Shown piece after piece: positions 8,060 through 16,218 of a stretch of DNA of 64,000 nucleotides. The notes beneath the pieces are model-generated. The model searched no databases and had not been told where the DNA came from. It worked only from the letters and a program-made list of their open reading frames with translations. A program made the translations under genes and the position numbers. Numbering within the stretch: the first letter of the stretch is position 1; the number at the start of each line of letters is the position of its first letter. This stretch comes from Ferruginibacter sp050611725 (GTDB lineage Bacteria > Bacteroidota > Bacteroidia > Chitinophagales > Chitinophagaceae). Location of the stretch: positions 310,001 to 374,000 of the forward strand of contig NZ_JBODJB010000001.1 in the NCBI RefSeq assembly GCF_050611725.1, in the 5' to 3' direction.

Positions 8060-9931
8060 TTATTTTTTGATTAGTACGATCTGTTCTCCGTAAAAACTTT
8101 TCAATTTTTCTACATCTTTATTCCACTGCTCAAATTTGCTTTTCTTCAGCTTAATATTTTTAATTATGATATTCTTGGTGTATAATAATTTATTGTCCTT
8201 TTTGGTAAGCGTTGCAGTAAATTCATAATCATCATTTTTTACCGAAACATTCGTTGGCATTGAAGAAACGGTATAACCCGCCGGAATGGTTAATTGCACA
8301 TCTAACACGGTGTTGGTTTTATAAGAGAACCAATAATCATTTGATCTTTCTTTAAGATCAAAAATAAAAGCGTTCAAATTCTTTCTGTAATCAATATCAA
8401 CATACAATTCGTTGCCGAATGAAGTAATAGCATTAACGTGTTGTAAATTATATTTTACACTCAACGGTTTATCATAATTCGTTAGGTCTGAGGTAACAAA
8501 ATCAGTGATCAAATAATCTTTGGATCCGTCGCTCAGGTATTTGGTAAATGCCTCAGAACTTTTTTCTTTTTTAATAGCATTCAATTGTGAGAAAATGCTT
8601 TCTTTTTCTTCTCCTTTCCATTCTCTTGATACTGTACCTTCGAGGTTATTACCATTGATCGACAAAACACATTTTTCAGCATCAAGATTTTGGTGGTAAG
8701 TAGTTGCAGGAACTTTAGAATAAATGTATTTGTCACCATCTTCGATCAGTATCTCTCTTCCCTGAATGCGCTCTGCATATTCATTGAAGCCAATGTAATT
8801 TTCTGTAGCATCTAAAAAATATGTCTTTCCCTGATAGATCAGTGCACAGATCATATGATTATCTACCGCCATCGATGGCGTTGCATATGTGTAAGCAATA
8901 TGGTTTGTACCGATCCAACAAAGCCTTGCATCAAAGCCAAGTGCTTTTAATAATTCTTTGGTAAGATGTGCCATACCTTTACAATCGCCGTATTTTTTTC
9001 TTAAAACCTCATCAGCCTTTTCCGGTTTGAATCCTGCGATACCATCTTCAAAAGCCACATATCTGATATTATCATGCATCCAGTAAAATGCTTTTTTGAC
9101 CTTTTCAAGGTCATCGGCAATTCCGCTGGTAATTTCAAGTGCTTTCGCTTTTATTACTGCTTCATTATTACCCGGACTTTTTGTTAGGGTACGATACCAT
9201 GCATACTGATCATTCAACGTATTAAAATAATTGATCTTACCATCAGGTGTATCCGCATATTTACTCAACACCATTAAATGCGGCTCTGTATATGATATAC
9301 CCGGGCTATGCCCTTCATTTTCTTTTGTAGGAACATTTTTAATGGTATAAGTAATTTCATCGGCATCTATTTTACTGTTGTAAACCGACGTCTTTGTTAT
9401 ATCATATCCTTCAAAATTCATTTCCTTTAGTTCTACTTTCATCCATTTTGGCACTGTGATCGTTACTATCTTTTTCTGAATATCATATTCTCCGCTGAAA
9501 TAAATAGATGTGAAGTAACGTGGATCTGTAACTGTTTTCTCAAAATAGGTTTCACTGTTACTGCCTTTTTTCTCTAATGGCATATTGAAATAACAAATAT
9601 GTGCATCGGAGTAAAAAATGTTCTCCACAGAATAATATTCATACCTCGGGGTAATGTATTTGGCTTTGCTACCATCTACATAGACCCTTACATCATCAAT
9701 AGTAGATTTGTCATCATAAAACTCAACAATAGGAATTGAGGTACGAAAGTTCTGACACAAATAGGTAGTGGTTAATTGTTGTTTGATCTTAACCTCTTTA
9801 TCCTTTTTGCTGTAGTCAAAAGTGTAGGTTTCGTAAGCAGACGAGATAACTACGTTGCTGTCTTTTTCAATTGCAAATGCTGGTAAAAAAAAGGCGATGC
9901 TCATCGCCAGGGTTGAAACAAGTTTGATCAT
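8060..9931 (-). CDS. Exported DUF3857/transglutaminase-like protein
   Basis: A 623-residue exported protein with a signal peptide (MIKLVSTLAMSIAFFLPAFA). It has an N-terminal DUF3857 domain (about residues 30-230), a transglutaminase-like core (about 270-385) and a C-terminal beta domain (DUF2569/3858-like region). The core keeps a full Cys-His-Asp triad: Cys317 in YGDCKGMA, His359 in VDNHMI and Asp374 in YFLDATENY. Such proteins are common in Bacteroidota, with no settled substrate. It is the middle gene of a minus-strand run after the COQ7-like gene (67-base gap) and before its degenerate paralogue (14-base gap). A peptidase or amidase role in the periplasm is plausible but unproven. Confidence 0.88.
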   Translation of the reverse strand: MIKLVSTLAMSIAFFLPAFAIEKDSNVVISSAYETYTFDYSKKDKEVKIKQQLTTTYLCQNFRTSIPIVEFYDDKSTIDDVRVYVDGSKAKYITPRYEYYSVENIFYSDAHICYFNMPLEKKGSNSETYFEKTVTDPRYFTSIYFSGEYDIQKKIVTITVPKWMKVELKEMNFEGYDITKTSVYNSKIDADEITYTIKNVPTKENEGHSPGISYTEPHLMVLSKYADTPDGKINYFNTLNDQYAWYRTLTKSPGNNEAVIKAKALEITSGIADDLEKVKKAFYWMHDNIRYVAFEDGIAGFKPEKADEVLRKKYGDCKGMAHLTKELLKALGFDARLCWIGTNHIAYTYATPSMAVDNHMICALIYQGKTYFLDATENYIGFNEYAERIQGREILIEDGDKYIYSKVPATTYHQNLDAEKCVLSINGNNLEGTVSREWKGEEKESIFSQLNAIKKEKSSEAFTKYLSDGSKDYLITDFVTSDLTNYDKPLSVKYNLQHVNAITSFGNELYVDIDYRKNLNAFIFDLKERSNDYWFSYKTNTVLDVQLTIPAGYTVSSMPTNVSVKNDDYEFTATLTKKDNKLLYTKNIIIKNIKLKKSKFEQWNKDVEKLKSFYGEQIVLIKK

Positions 9932-9998
9932 AAATGATGTAAGGGTGGTAATTCCGATAAAAATAAGCGTATTTGCTAACCTGCAAAATTTTAAACTG

Positions 9999-10562
9999 TT
10001 ATTTTTTACAATAAATATCAGATTCCTCTACAGGATATTTTTTTTCCAGATCGATATTATTGAAACTGTCCTTGCTTCCCCAGAAAAAATATTTTTCAAA
10101 AAAAGGAAGTAGTTTGTTTCCTTTTATTTTCTCCAGAAAATAGATCTCATGCTCCTTTTCCTTCATTCCCATATCGTACAAAAGCCGATCGTGCTCTTTA
10201 ATACCCAAACTATTAAAATATTGTTTCATCCTGAAGTACTCACATACGTTGCCGCTTTCAAGTCTGCCGGCAAAATAAAACGGCATGAACCATCCTATCA
10301 CATAACAACCGGCAGCAATCATTTTACCGATGACCCAAAATCTGACCTCATAATATTTTGAAACGGGTACTTCGTATTGTTTCATTATCTGCAATACTTC
10401 CGCCCTATGGTCCCATTCATCCAATTCAATTTGCCGGATAGCTGCTTTTTCTTCTTTGTTTTTAACGGAGCCTGCATGCCCCTGATACGCAAACGATGCC
10501 GCTCTTTCAGCTGAGTAAGCCCTTTGTAATAAATCGATTAGCTCGGGGTGGTTAAGTGTCAT
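9999..10562 (-). CDS. COQ7-like ferritin-fold di-iron protein
   Basis: A 187-residue protein resembling the demethoxyubiquinone hydroxylase (COQ7) branch of ferritin-like di-iron proteins. Candidate ligands are Glu19, Glu49 and His52 (ELDEWDH), Glu102 or Glu108 and Glu134/His137 (KEKEHE). These match the E...ExxH...E...ExxH pattern of the fold. A hydrophobic segment (about residues 76-98, FWVIGKMIAAGCYVIGWFMP) suggests interfacial membrane binding, as in COQ7. Bacteroidota normally make menaquinone, so ubiquinone hydroxylation is not the obvious job. The substrate is unknown. It heads a minus-strand run with the two DUF3857 genes. Confidence 0.75.
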   Translation of the reverse strand: MTLNHPELIDLLQRAYSAERAASFAYQGHAGSVKNKEEKAAIRQIELDEWDHRAEVLQIMKQYEVPVSKYYEVRFWVIGKMIAAGCYVIGWFMPFYFAGRLESGNVCEYFRMKQYFNSLGIKEHDRLLYDMGMKEKEHEIYFLEKIKGNKLLPFFEKYFFWGSKDSFNNIDLEKKYPVEESDIYCKK

Positions 10563-10692
10563 TTTATATTAATGTTTGCAAACTTACTCCAAACAAATTG
10601 CTTATCTTCGCCAACTAACTATTTTCCCCCATTTTTTATGGTTATAGTGAGAAAATTTAAGATTGTGAACCGTTTAAAAACAAAAAATCTCA

Positions 10693-12258
10693 ATGGAACC
10701 GAATATAATTTCGATCATCGTAGGTGCAATTGCCCTAATCGTAGGGATTGTACTGGGTAAATTCATTTTTGCCAAAAACACCCAAAAACAAGTCGAGGAA
10801 GCTGAAAAGCAGTCACAGATTATCATCAGAGAAGCCGAATTAAGAGCCGAAAATCTTAAAAAAGAAAAAGAATTAGAGGCTAAAGAAAAGTTCGTACAAA
10901 TGAAAGCCTCACATGATAAAGATGTGATGCAACGTAACCAGAAGCTTGTTGAAGGAGAGAATAGAATTAAACAAAAAGAACAAAGTCTAAATCAGAAAGA
11001 AGCGAACGTCGATAAGCAGGTAAAAGAAAACGAAGCCATAAAGGAAACCCTTAATAGGCAGATAGAAGTGGTGAATCTGAAGCGTACTGAGTTAGAAAAA
11101 CACCAGGAAGAGCATATCCGTCGTCTGGAGAAAGTAGCTAATTTAAGTGCTGAAGATGCCCGTAACCAACTGATCGAAAGCCTTAGACAAGAAGCTCAGA
11201 CCAAAGCGATCGGTATTCAACAGGAAATCATTGAAGAAGCCAAACAAAAGGCAGGTAAAGAGGCCCGTAAAATTGTTATTCAAACCATACAACGTACTGC
11301 AGCAGAACAGGCTATTGAAAACTCTATCACTGTTTTCAATCTTGAAAGTGATGAAATCAAAGGATCTATCATCGGTAGAGAAGGCCGTAATATCCGTGCC
11401 ATTGAAGCTGCTACAGGTGTAGACCTCGTGGTAGATGACACTCCAGAGGCGATCGTTCTTTCTTCATTCGATCCTTTGCGTAGAGAAGTTGCCCGTTTAT
11501 CCTTACAACGTTTAGTGGCCGATGGACGTATCCACCCAGCCCGTATTGAGGAGGTAGTGGAGAAAACAAAACGCCAACTGGACGATCAGGTAATGGAGAT
11601 CGGTGAACGTACAGCAATGGAATTAGGTGTTCATGGACTTCATAAAGAATTGATCAGAATGGTTGGGCGTATGCGTTTCCGTTCTTCTTATGGTCAAAAC
11701 TTATTGATGCACAGTCGTGAAACTGCTAATCTTTGTGCTATTATGGCCGCCGAATTAGGTATGAACCCTAAATTGGCTAAACGTGCCGGTCTATTACACG
11801 ATATTGGTAAAGTGCCTGATGAAGAAACTGAATTAAGCCATGCATTATTGGGTGCTAAACTGGCTGAAAAATATGGTGAAAACCCGGCAGTAGTGAATGC
11901 CATCGGTGCTCACCATGATGAAATGGAAATGCAATACGTGATCTCTCCCATTATTCAGGCTTGCGATGCCATCAGTGGTGCAAGACCGGGTGCAAGACGT
12001 GAGATCATGCAGCAATACATTCAACGTATCAAAGACCTTGAAAGCATGGCTCAAGCCTATCAAGGGGTTGAAAAAGCATACGCAATTCAGGCAGGTAGAG
12101 AGTTAAGGGTAATAGTAGAAGCTGAAAAAGTAAGCGATGCAGATAGCGACAAATTAAGCTTTGAAATAGCTCAAAAAATACAGACCGAAATGACCTTCCC
12201 GGGCCAGATCAAGGTTACGGTTATTAGGGAGAAAAGAGCGGTGAATATTGCCAGATAG
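10693..12258 (+). CDS. rny: Ribonuclease Y
   Basis: Membrane-anchored endoribonuclease that starts mRNA decay. The 521 residues show the full family plan: an N-terminal membrane helix (IISIIVGAIALIVGIVLGKF), a long coiled coil (about 25-190), a KH RNA-binding domain (GSIIGREGRNIRAIE) and an HD metal-dependent catalytic domain (AGLLHDIGK, with GAHHDEME downstream). TATCTTCG at 10603-10610 is one base off the TAnnTTTG -7 consensus and could be its promoter, giving a leader of about 75 bases. It is followed by a 120-base nested inverted repeat that includes a good terminator. Confidence 0.96.
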   Translation: MEPNIISIIVGAIALIVGIVLGKFIFAKNTQKQVEEAEKQSQIIIREAELRAENLKKEKELEAKEKFVQMKASHDKDVMQRNQKLVEGENRIKQKEQSLNQKEANVDKQVKENEAIKETLNRQIEVVNLKRTELEKHQEEHIRRLEKVANLSAEDARNQLIESLRQEAQTKAIGIQQEIIEEAKQKAGKEARKIVIQTIQRTAAEQAIENSITVFNLESDEIKGSIIGREGRNIRAIEAATGVDLVVDDTPEAIVLSSFDPLRREVARLSLQRLVADGRIHPARIEEVVEKTKRQLDDQVMEIGERTAMELGVHGLHKELIRMVGRMRFRSSYGQNLLMHSRETANLCAIMAAELGMNPKLAKRAGLLHDIGKVPDEETELSHALLGAKLAEKYGENPAVVNAIGAHHDEMEMQYVISPIIQACDAISGARPGARREIMQQYIQRIKDLESMAQAYQGVEKAYAIQAGRELRVIVEAEKVSDADSDKLSFEIAQKIQTEMTFPGQIKVTVIREKRAVNIAR

Positions 12259-12259
12259 A

Positions 12260-12379
12260 AGCCTCAAGCTGCAAGCCACAAGGAACAAAGCCTGAGATTT
12301 AGATACATTTTAAAAAGCCACAAACCAATAATTTGTGGCTTTTTGTTTACTTGTCCCTTGTGGCTTGCAGCTTGAGGCT
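12260..12379. repeat. Long nested inverted repeat after rny (word family A)
   Basis: Two perfect 24-base arms (12260-12283 and 12356-12379) carry the core CAAGCTGCAAGCCACAAGG and its complement. They enclose a second perfect 13-base hairpin (12312-12344). The element begins one base after the rny stop and ends 53 bases before the rplS promoter motif. Diverged copies of the same wording lie at 32932-33015, 41945-42018 and 43077-43226. It looks like a dispersed REP-type element serving as a terminator at this site. Confidence 0.85.
12312..12344 (+). terminator. Intrinsic terminator after rny
   Basis: A perfect 13-base stem (AAAAAGCCACAAA at 12312-12324, its complement at 12332-12344) with a 7-base loop, ending in five T. 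It sits inside the larger inverted repeat that follows rny. Confidence 0.8.
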
Positions 12380-12432
12380 CGAATTTTAAAAAAAAACTAA
12401 TAACTAAAAACCAATAACTAAAAAACTTTCCC

Positions 12433-12440
12433 TACCTTTG
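12433..12440 (+). promoter_or_regulatory. Bacteroidota -7 promoter element for rplS
   Basis: TACCTTTG is an exact match to TAnnTTTG, 22 bases before the rplS ATG. This implies a very short leader of about 15 bases, so no long leader for an L19 autoregulatory structure. Confidence 0.7.
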
Positions 12441-12462
12441 CCGTCCGTTAAAAATAAAGATC

Positions 12463-12828
12463 ATGAACGCAGTAGCTTTTGTACACGAACAATTAACAGC
12501 AAAACCAGCACTTCCTAGCTTTAAAGCAGGTGATAATGTGACTGTTAACTATAAAATTGTTGAAGGAAATAAAGAACGTATCCAAAGTTTTAAAGGAGAC
12601 GTTATCAAACGTCAGGGTACCGGCGCTACCGCTACTTTTACAGTGCGTAAAGTAAGCGATGGTGTAGGTGTTGAACGTTTGTTCCCTTTCTATTCTCCTA
12701 ATATTGAGAGCATTGTGTTGAATAAAGTAGGTAAAGTACGTAGAGCTAAATTGTTCTACCTTCGTGAAAGAAGCGGTAAAAGTGCTCGTATTCAGGAAAA
12801 AAGAATGGCTGTTGCCCTTAAAAAATAA
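12463..12828 (+). CDS. rplS: 50S ribosomal protein L19
   Basis: Ribosomal protein at the 30S-50S interface. The 121 residues carry the family signatures FKAGDNVTVNYKIVEGNKER and the basic C-terminal KVRRAKLFYLRERSGKSARI, residues 91-110. The gene stands alone, with its own promoter motif at 12433-12440 and a strong terminator at 12848-12880. It is not in the rpsP-rimM-trmD operon seen in Proteobacteria. Length is typical. Confidence 0.97.
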   Translation: MNAVAFVHEQLTAKPALPSFKAGDNVTVNYKIVEGNKERIQSFKGDVIKRQGTGATATFTVRKVSDGVGVERLFPFYSPNIESIVLNKVGKVRRAKLFYLRERSGKSARIQEKRMAVALKK

Positions 12829-12847
12829 TATAGTTTTAAAATTATAT

Positions 12848-12880
12848 AAAAGCGTTCCGACAATATCGGAACGCTTTTTT
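12848..12880 (+). terminator. Strong intrinsic terminator after rplS
   Basis: A 13-base perfect stem (arms at 12848-12860 and 12866-12878, core GCGTTCCGA) with a 5-base loop and a run of six T from 12875. It is placed 19 bases after the rplS stop. Confidence 0.9.
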
Positions 12881-13017
12881 CGTTTTGTTAAAAATAGCCC
12901 AAAACCAATACTGGCCTAACAAAAGGCATAAAAATTAAGCTATCTTTACCGCATTATTTTCCAATACCTCTGATAACATATTGATTAATTCGTTTTACCC
13001 TAAAAATTAAAACAAAT

Positions 13018-13143
13018 ATGAAAAAGGTATTGTTATTATCCCTCTTTGTTTCTGTTGTGCTTGTGTTCATGTCGTGTGCCAGAGGCATTACACCCTATGA
13101 AGCTGCTAACGGTAAGGCCAAATGTGGCAGATATGTACGTTAG
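13018..13143 (+). CDS. Tiny lipoprotein-like peptide
   Basis: A 41-residue ORF: basic start (MKK), hydrophobic stretch (VLLLSLFVSVVLVF), then the lipobox-like LVFMSC with Cys20, and a 21-residue mature part ending GKAKCGRYVR with a second cysteine. It lies between the rplS terminator and the tatA-like promoter. Signal-peptidase II processing would leave a lipid-anchored peptide of about 22 residues. Its clean signal and lipobox favour a real gene; function is unknown. Confidence 0.65.
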   Translation: MKKVLLLSLFVSVVLVFMSCARGITPYEAANGKAKCGRYVR

Positions 13144-13195
13144 TATTTCCCTTGATTATTAACAAGTAAAAAACCTGCAAAGACAATATTTAGAT

Positions 13196-13203
13196 TATCT
13201 TTG
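13196..13203 (+). promoter_or_regulatory. Bacteroidota -7 promoter element for the tatA-like gene
   Basis: TATCTTTG matches TAnnTTTG. The implied transcription start, near 13210, lies downstream of an in-frame TTG at 13201. This argues for the ATG at 13222 as the true start of the following gene. Confidence 0.7.
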
Positions 13204-13221
13204 CGGTATAAAATTCTTATC

Positions 13222-13467
13222 ATGTTAAATACAATTTTTTTAATTGGAATGCCGGGTGGTTCTGAGTGGATATTCATTCTTATTGCGGTTATTTTATTGT
13301 TTGGAGGAAAGAAAATTCCTGAATTAATGAAAGGCATCGGTAAAGGTGTTCGTGAATTTAAAGATGCAAAAGACAATGTAAAAAGTGAATTTGAAGCCGG
13401 AATGAACGAAAAAGATAAAGACGAAGAGATCAAAAGGCTCAGAGAGCAATTGCAACAAAAGCAATAA
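13222..13467 (+). CDS. tatA: TatA/E-type Sec-independent translocase subunit
   Basis: TatA forms the pore of the twin-arginine translocation system, which exports folded proteins. The 81-residue product has the classic layout: a short periplasmic N-terminus, one membrane helix (EWIFILIAVILLFGGKKIPE), the hinge with FGGKKIPEL and an amphipathic helix (MKGIGKGVREFKDAKDN), then a charged tail. An upstream in-frame TTG at 13201 would lengthen it by seven residues, but that codon is inside the promoter motif. tatC is not in the window. The gatA promoter motif follows the stop. Confidence 0.9.
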   Translation: MLNTIFLIGMPGGSEWIFILIAVILLFGGKKIPELMKGIGKGVREFKDAKDNVKSEFEAGMNEKDKDEEIKRLREQLQQKQ

Positions 13468-13510
13468 CCAATAATATTTCAGATTAATAACGGCTGTAGT
13501 GAAAGACATT

Positions 13511-13518
13511 TATTTTTG
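13511..13518 (+). promoter_or_regulatory. Bacteroidota -7 promoter element for gatA
   Basis: TATTTTTG matches TAnnTTTG, 48 bases before the proposed TTG start of gatA. The match includes a T-run, so chance occurrence is more likely than at the other sites. Confidence 0.5.
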
Positions 13519-13566
13519 TCCTCCACTCCAGCCGATTTTATAAATACCAATCAAACTTTTCGATAA

Positions 13567-14997
13567 TTGTCCAGTTCAATACAACAATACCATCAACAAC
13601 TTTCTAACGGCACTACTACTTGTGTTGATACCGTAAACGTATTTCTAAAAAAGATAGAAGAGCAAAAAAAGCTGAACGCTTTTACACAGGTATTTGCCGA
13701 AGAGGCTTTGGCAAAAGCTGCAGCGTTGGATGAAAAAAGGAAGTCGGGTGCCACAATCAGAAAATTACATGGTGTTGTTATTGCCATCAAAGATGTGCTT
13801 TGTTATAAGGATCATGTGGTAACTGCTGCATCAAAAATTCTGGAAGGATACACGGCGGTTTATAATGCTACTGCAGTTCAAAGATTATTAGATGAAGAAG
13901 CTATCATCATTGGTACCTGTAATTGCGATGAGTTTGCAATGGGCAGTAGCAATGAGAACTCTGCCTACGGCAATGTATTAAATGCATTGGATGAAACGAA
14001 AGTACCGGGTGGCTCAAGCGGTGGTAGTGCAGTAGCAGTACAAGCTGGTATGTGTATGATCAGCTTGGGTACTGATACAGGCGGCTCGGTAAGACAACCG
14101 GCTGATTTTTGTGGCATTGTTGGAATAAAACCTACCTATGGTCGTATATCGAGATATGGATTGATCGCTTATGCTTCATCATTTGATCAGATAGGAATCT
14201 TTGGAAATAATATAGCAGACATTGCCATTGCTTTAGAAGTAATGAGCGGACCGGATGATTTTGACAGTACTGCATTGGATCATGGATCATGGACCATGGA
14301 CTATACTCAACCAACCAAGAAATACAAAATCGCTTATTTGAAAGAAGCGCTATTTCATGAATCATTGGATACAGAAATTAAAAACAGCATCTTAACTCTC
14401 ATAGAAAAATTGAAAGCAGACGGACATACTGTTGAAGCAGTTGAATTTGATCTGATCGATTATATTGTTCCGGCGTATTATGTTTTAACCACTGCCGAAG
14501 CAAGCAGCAACCTCAGTCGTTTTGATGGGGTGAGATACGGACATAGAACCAAAGAACCTATTACAGGCCTTGATGATTTTTATAAAAAAACAAGAACTGA
14601 AGGTTTCGGAAAAGAAGTACAGCATCGCATCATGCTGGGTACATTTGTTTTAAGTGCAGGTTATTACGATGCTTATTTCAGCAAGGCACAACAGGTAAGA
14701 AGATTATTGGTTGATAAAACAGTCGACATCTTCAAAAATTTTGATACCATCATCTTACCTACATCACCTGTTACAGCATTTACAATCGGTGAAAAGAAAG
14801 ATGATCCCATTGCAATGTATTTAGCAGATATATATACGGTTTTTGCAAACCTTACAGGACTTCCGGGCATATCGGTTCCTTTGTTCAAACACAGTAATGG
14901 TATGCCTTTTGGCTTACAAGCATTAACAAATAAATTTGATGAGGCTACGCTTTTATCATTTTCTGAATTATTGATGCAACAATATAAACCTGTTTAG
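13567..14997 (+). CDS. gatA: Aspartyl/glutamyl-tRNA amidotransferase subunit A
   Basis: GatA is the glutaminase subunit of GatCAB, which converts Glu-tRNA(Gln) and Asp-tRNA(Asn) to the amidated forms. The 476 residues carry the amidase-signature triad: Lys in GVVIAIKDVL, the cis-Ser in TDTGGSVRQPADF and the nucleophile Ser in the PGGSSGGSAVAV loop. The start is a TTG (MSSSIQQYHQ), with no in-frame ATG giving a full N-terminus. Residues 238-246 (DHGSWTMDY) are encoded by a CATGG-rich word that recurs between rbfA and the LolC-like gene. gatB and gatC are not adjacent. The lytic transglycosylase gene starts 12 bases after the stop. Confidence 0.95.
   Translation: MSSSIQQYHQQLSNGTTTCVDTVNVFLKKIEEQKKLNAFTQVFAEEALAKAAALDEKRKSGATIRKLHGVVIAIKDVLCYKDHVVTAASKILEGYTAVYNATAVQRLLDEEAIIIGTCNCDEFAMGSSNENSAYGNVLNALDETKVPGGSSGGSAVAVQAGMCMISLGTDTGGSVRQPADFCGIVGIKPTYGRISRYGLIAYASSFDQIGIFGNNIADIAIALEVMSGPDDFDSTALDHGSWTMDYTQPTKKYKIAYLKEALFHESLDTEIKNSILTLIEKLKADGHTVEAVEFDLIDYIVPAYYVLTTAEASSNLSRFDGVRYGHRTKEPITGLDDFYKKTRTEGFGKEVQHRIMLGTFVLSAGYYDAYFSKAQQVRRLLVDKTVDIFKNFDTIILPTSPVTAFTIGEKKDDPIAMYLADIYTVFANLTGLPGISVPLFKHSNGMPFGLQALTNKFDEATLLSFSELLMQQYKPV
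14277..14307. repeat. CATGG-word repeat inside gatA
   Basis: Tandem near-copies of CATGGA(T/C) run through codons 238-247 of gatA. CATGGATCATGGAC (14281-14294) and CATGGACTAT (14295-14304) both recur at 52808-52824. The repeat stays in frame and adds DHGSWTMDY to the protein. Confidence 0.6.
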
Positions 14998-15009
14998 TAT
15001 CTTACTAAG

Positions 15010-16218
15010 ATGAAAATATTATTATCCATAGCAACTTTTTTATTGATGTTGAATTTTTCAGCAGTAGGTAAAATATTTTCGATGCCTGAGAAAAATATTC
15101 ATCAACAAGATACCATTGTAGAAGATATTGTAAAGGAAGATGCAACAATAGATGAGATCATTAAATCGAGAGAGAGCGAAAAAGTTAAGAAAGAAAAAAT
15201 AGCCTACATCAGCCAGGTTACGAAGTACGGATTTAAAAACCTTTTTTCTAACTATGGTTATAATGAATCGATGCCATATAATGCTCAGATCAATCCGAAT
15301 GCAATTGCATTTACGAGAGATTATATGAAAGCTCATGGCAAATATCTTCGTCAAATGAAAGGATGGGGCCAACCCTATTTTAACTTGATAGAAGGCATTT
15401 TACAACAATACGGTTTACCTAAAGAACTTAAATACATTGCCGTAATTGAATCTAATTTAAGTACTGCCGCTACAAGCAGTGTTGGAGCCGGTGGCCCATG
15501 GCAGTTCATGCCCTATACTGCAAGAGAATATGGTTTGATAGTAACCAATTCATTTGATGAACGTAGGGATTATTATAAAAGTACACATGCTGCTTCTAAA
15601 TACTTATTGACTCTTTACAAAGATTTTCATGATTGGTTATTGGTGATGGCTGCTTATAATGGAGGGCCGGGCAGAGTAAACAATGCCATCAAAAAAAGTG
15701 GCAGTAGAAATTTCTGGCAATTGCAATATCATTTACCTGAAGAATCAAGAACTTATGTAAAACGTTTTATTGCTACGCAGTATATCATGGAAGGCAGCAA
15801 TACCATGAGTGCAGACAGCAACCTCACCATTTTTGATGAAGCGTTTACCCGTACTACCTATGGACCTAACGGTACAGGTAAATCGATTAACCCATACGAT
15901 AAAAAACCTGCATTGACTGAAGAAGAATTAGTTGATGTTGAAGTGTTGAGTATTTCCGGCAAATACAATTCACTGGTGATCGCAAAAAATCTGTCGATGG
16001 ATATAACATTGTTCAATCATTATAACCCCGGTTTTGATAATGCCATGTCAACCACAGGTAATTTTGATCTGCGTTTACCTCCGGAAAAAATGCAATTGTT
16101 TACTACAAACAAATATCAGATACTGAATGAATGTGTACAGGTATTGTATAACAGTACTACTGTTCCTACTCCTACAAAAACGCTTTATAAGAAGCCTTCG
16201 AAGAAGAAAAAAGCCTAA
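15010..16218 (+). CDS. Membrane-bound lytic transglycosylase, MltD-like
   Basis: Cleaves peptidoglycan glycan strands to form 1,6-anhydro ends. The 402-residue product has an N-terminal signal peptide (MKILLSIATFLLMLNFSAVG), then an SLT goose-lysozyme-like domain (about residues 120-265). The catalytic glutamate is Glu147 in AVIESNLS, followed by GAGGPWQFMPYTAREYGL and AYNGGPGRV. The C-terminal 80 residues resemble a weak LysM unit (SGKYNSLVIAKNLSMDITLF), ending in a lysine-rich tail. It is 12 bases downstream of gatA and probably co-transcribed. No lipobox is obvious, so it may be periplasmic rather than lipid-anchored. Confidence 0.88.
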   Translation: MKILLSIATFLLMLNFSAVGKIFSMPEKNIHQQDTIVEDIVKEDATIDEIIKSRESEKVKKEKIAYISQVTKYGFKNLFSNYGYNESMPYNAQINPNAIAFTRDYMKAHGKYLRQMKGWGQPYFNLIEGILQQYGLPKELKYIAVIESNLSTAATSSVGAGGPWQFMPYTAREYGLIVTNSFDERRDYYKSTHAASKYLLTLYKDFHDWLLVMAAYNGGPGRVNNAIKKSGSRNFWQLQYHLPEESRTYVKRFIATQYIMEGSNTMSADSNLTIFDEAFTRTTYGPNGTGKSINPYDKKPALTEEELVDVEVLSISGKYNSLVIAKNLSMDITLFNHYNPGFDNAMSTTGNFDLRLPPEKMQLFTTNKYQILNECVQVLYNSTTVPTPTKTLYKKPSKKKKA

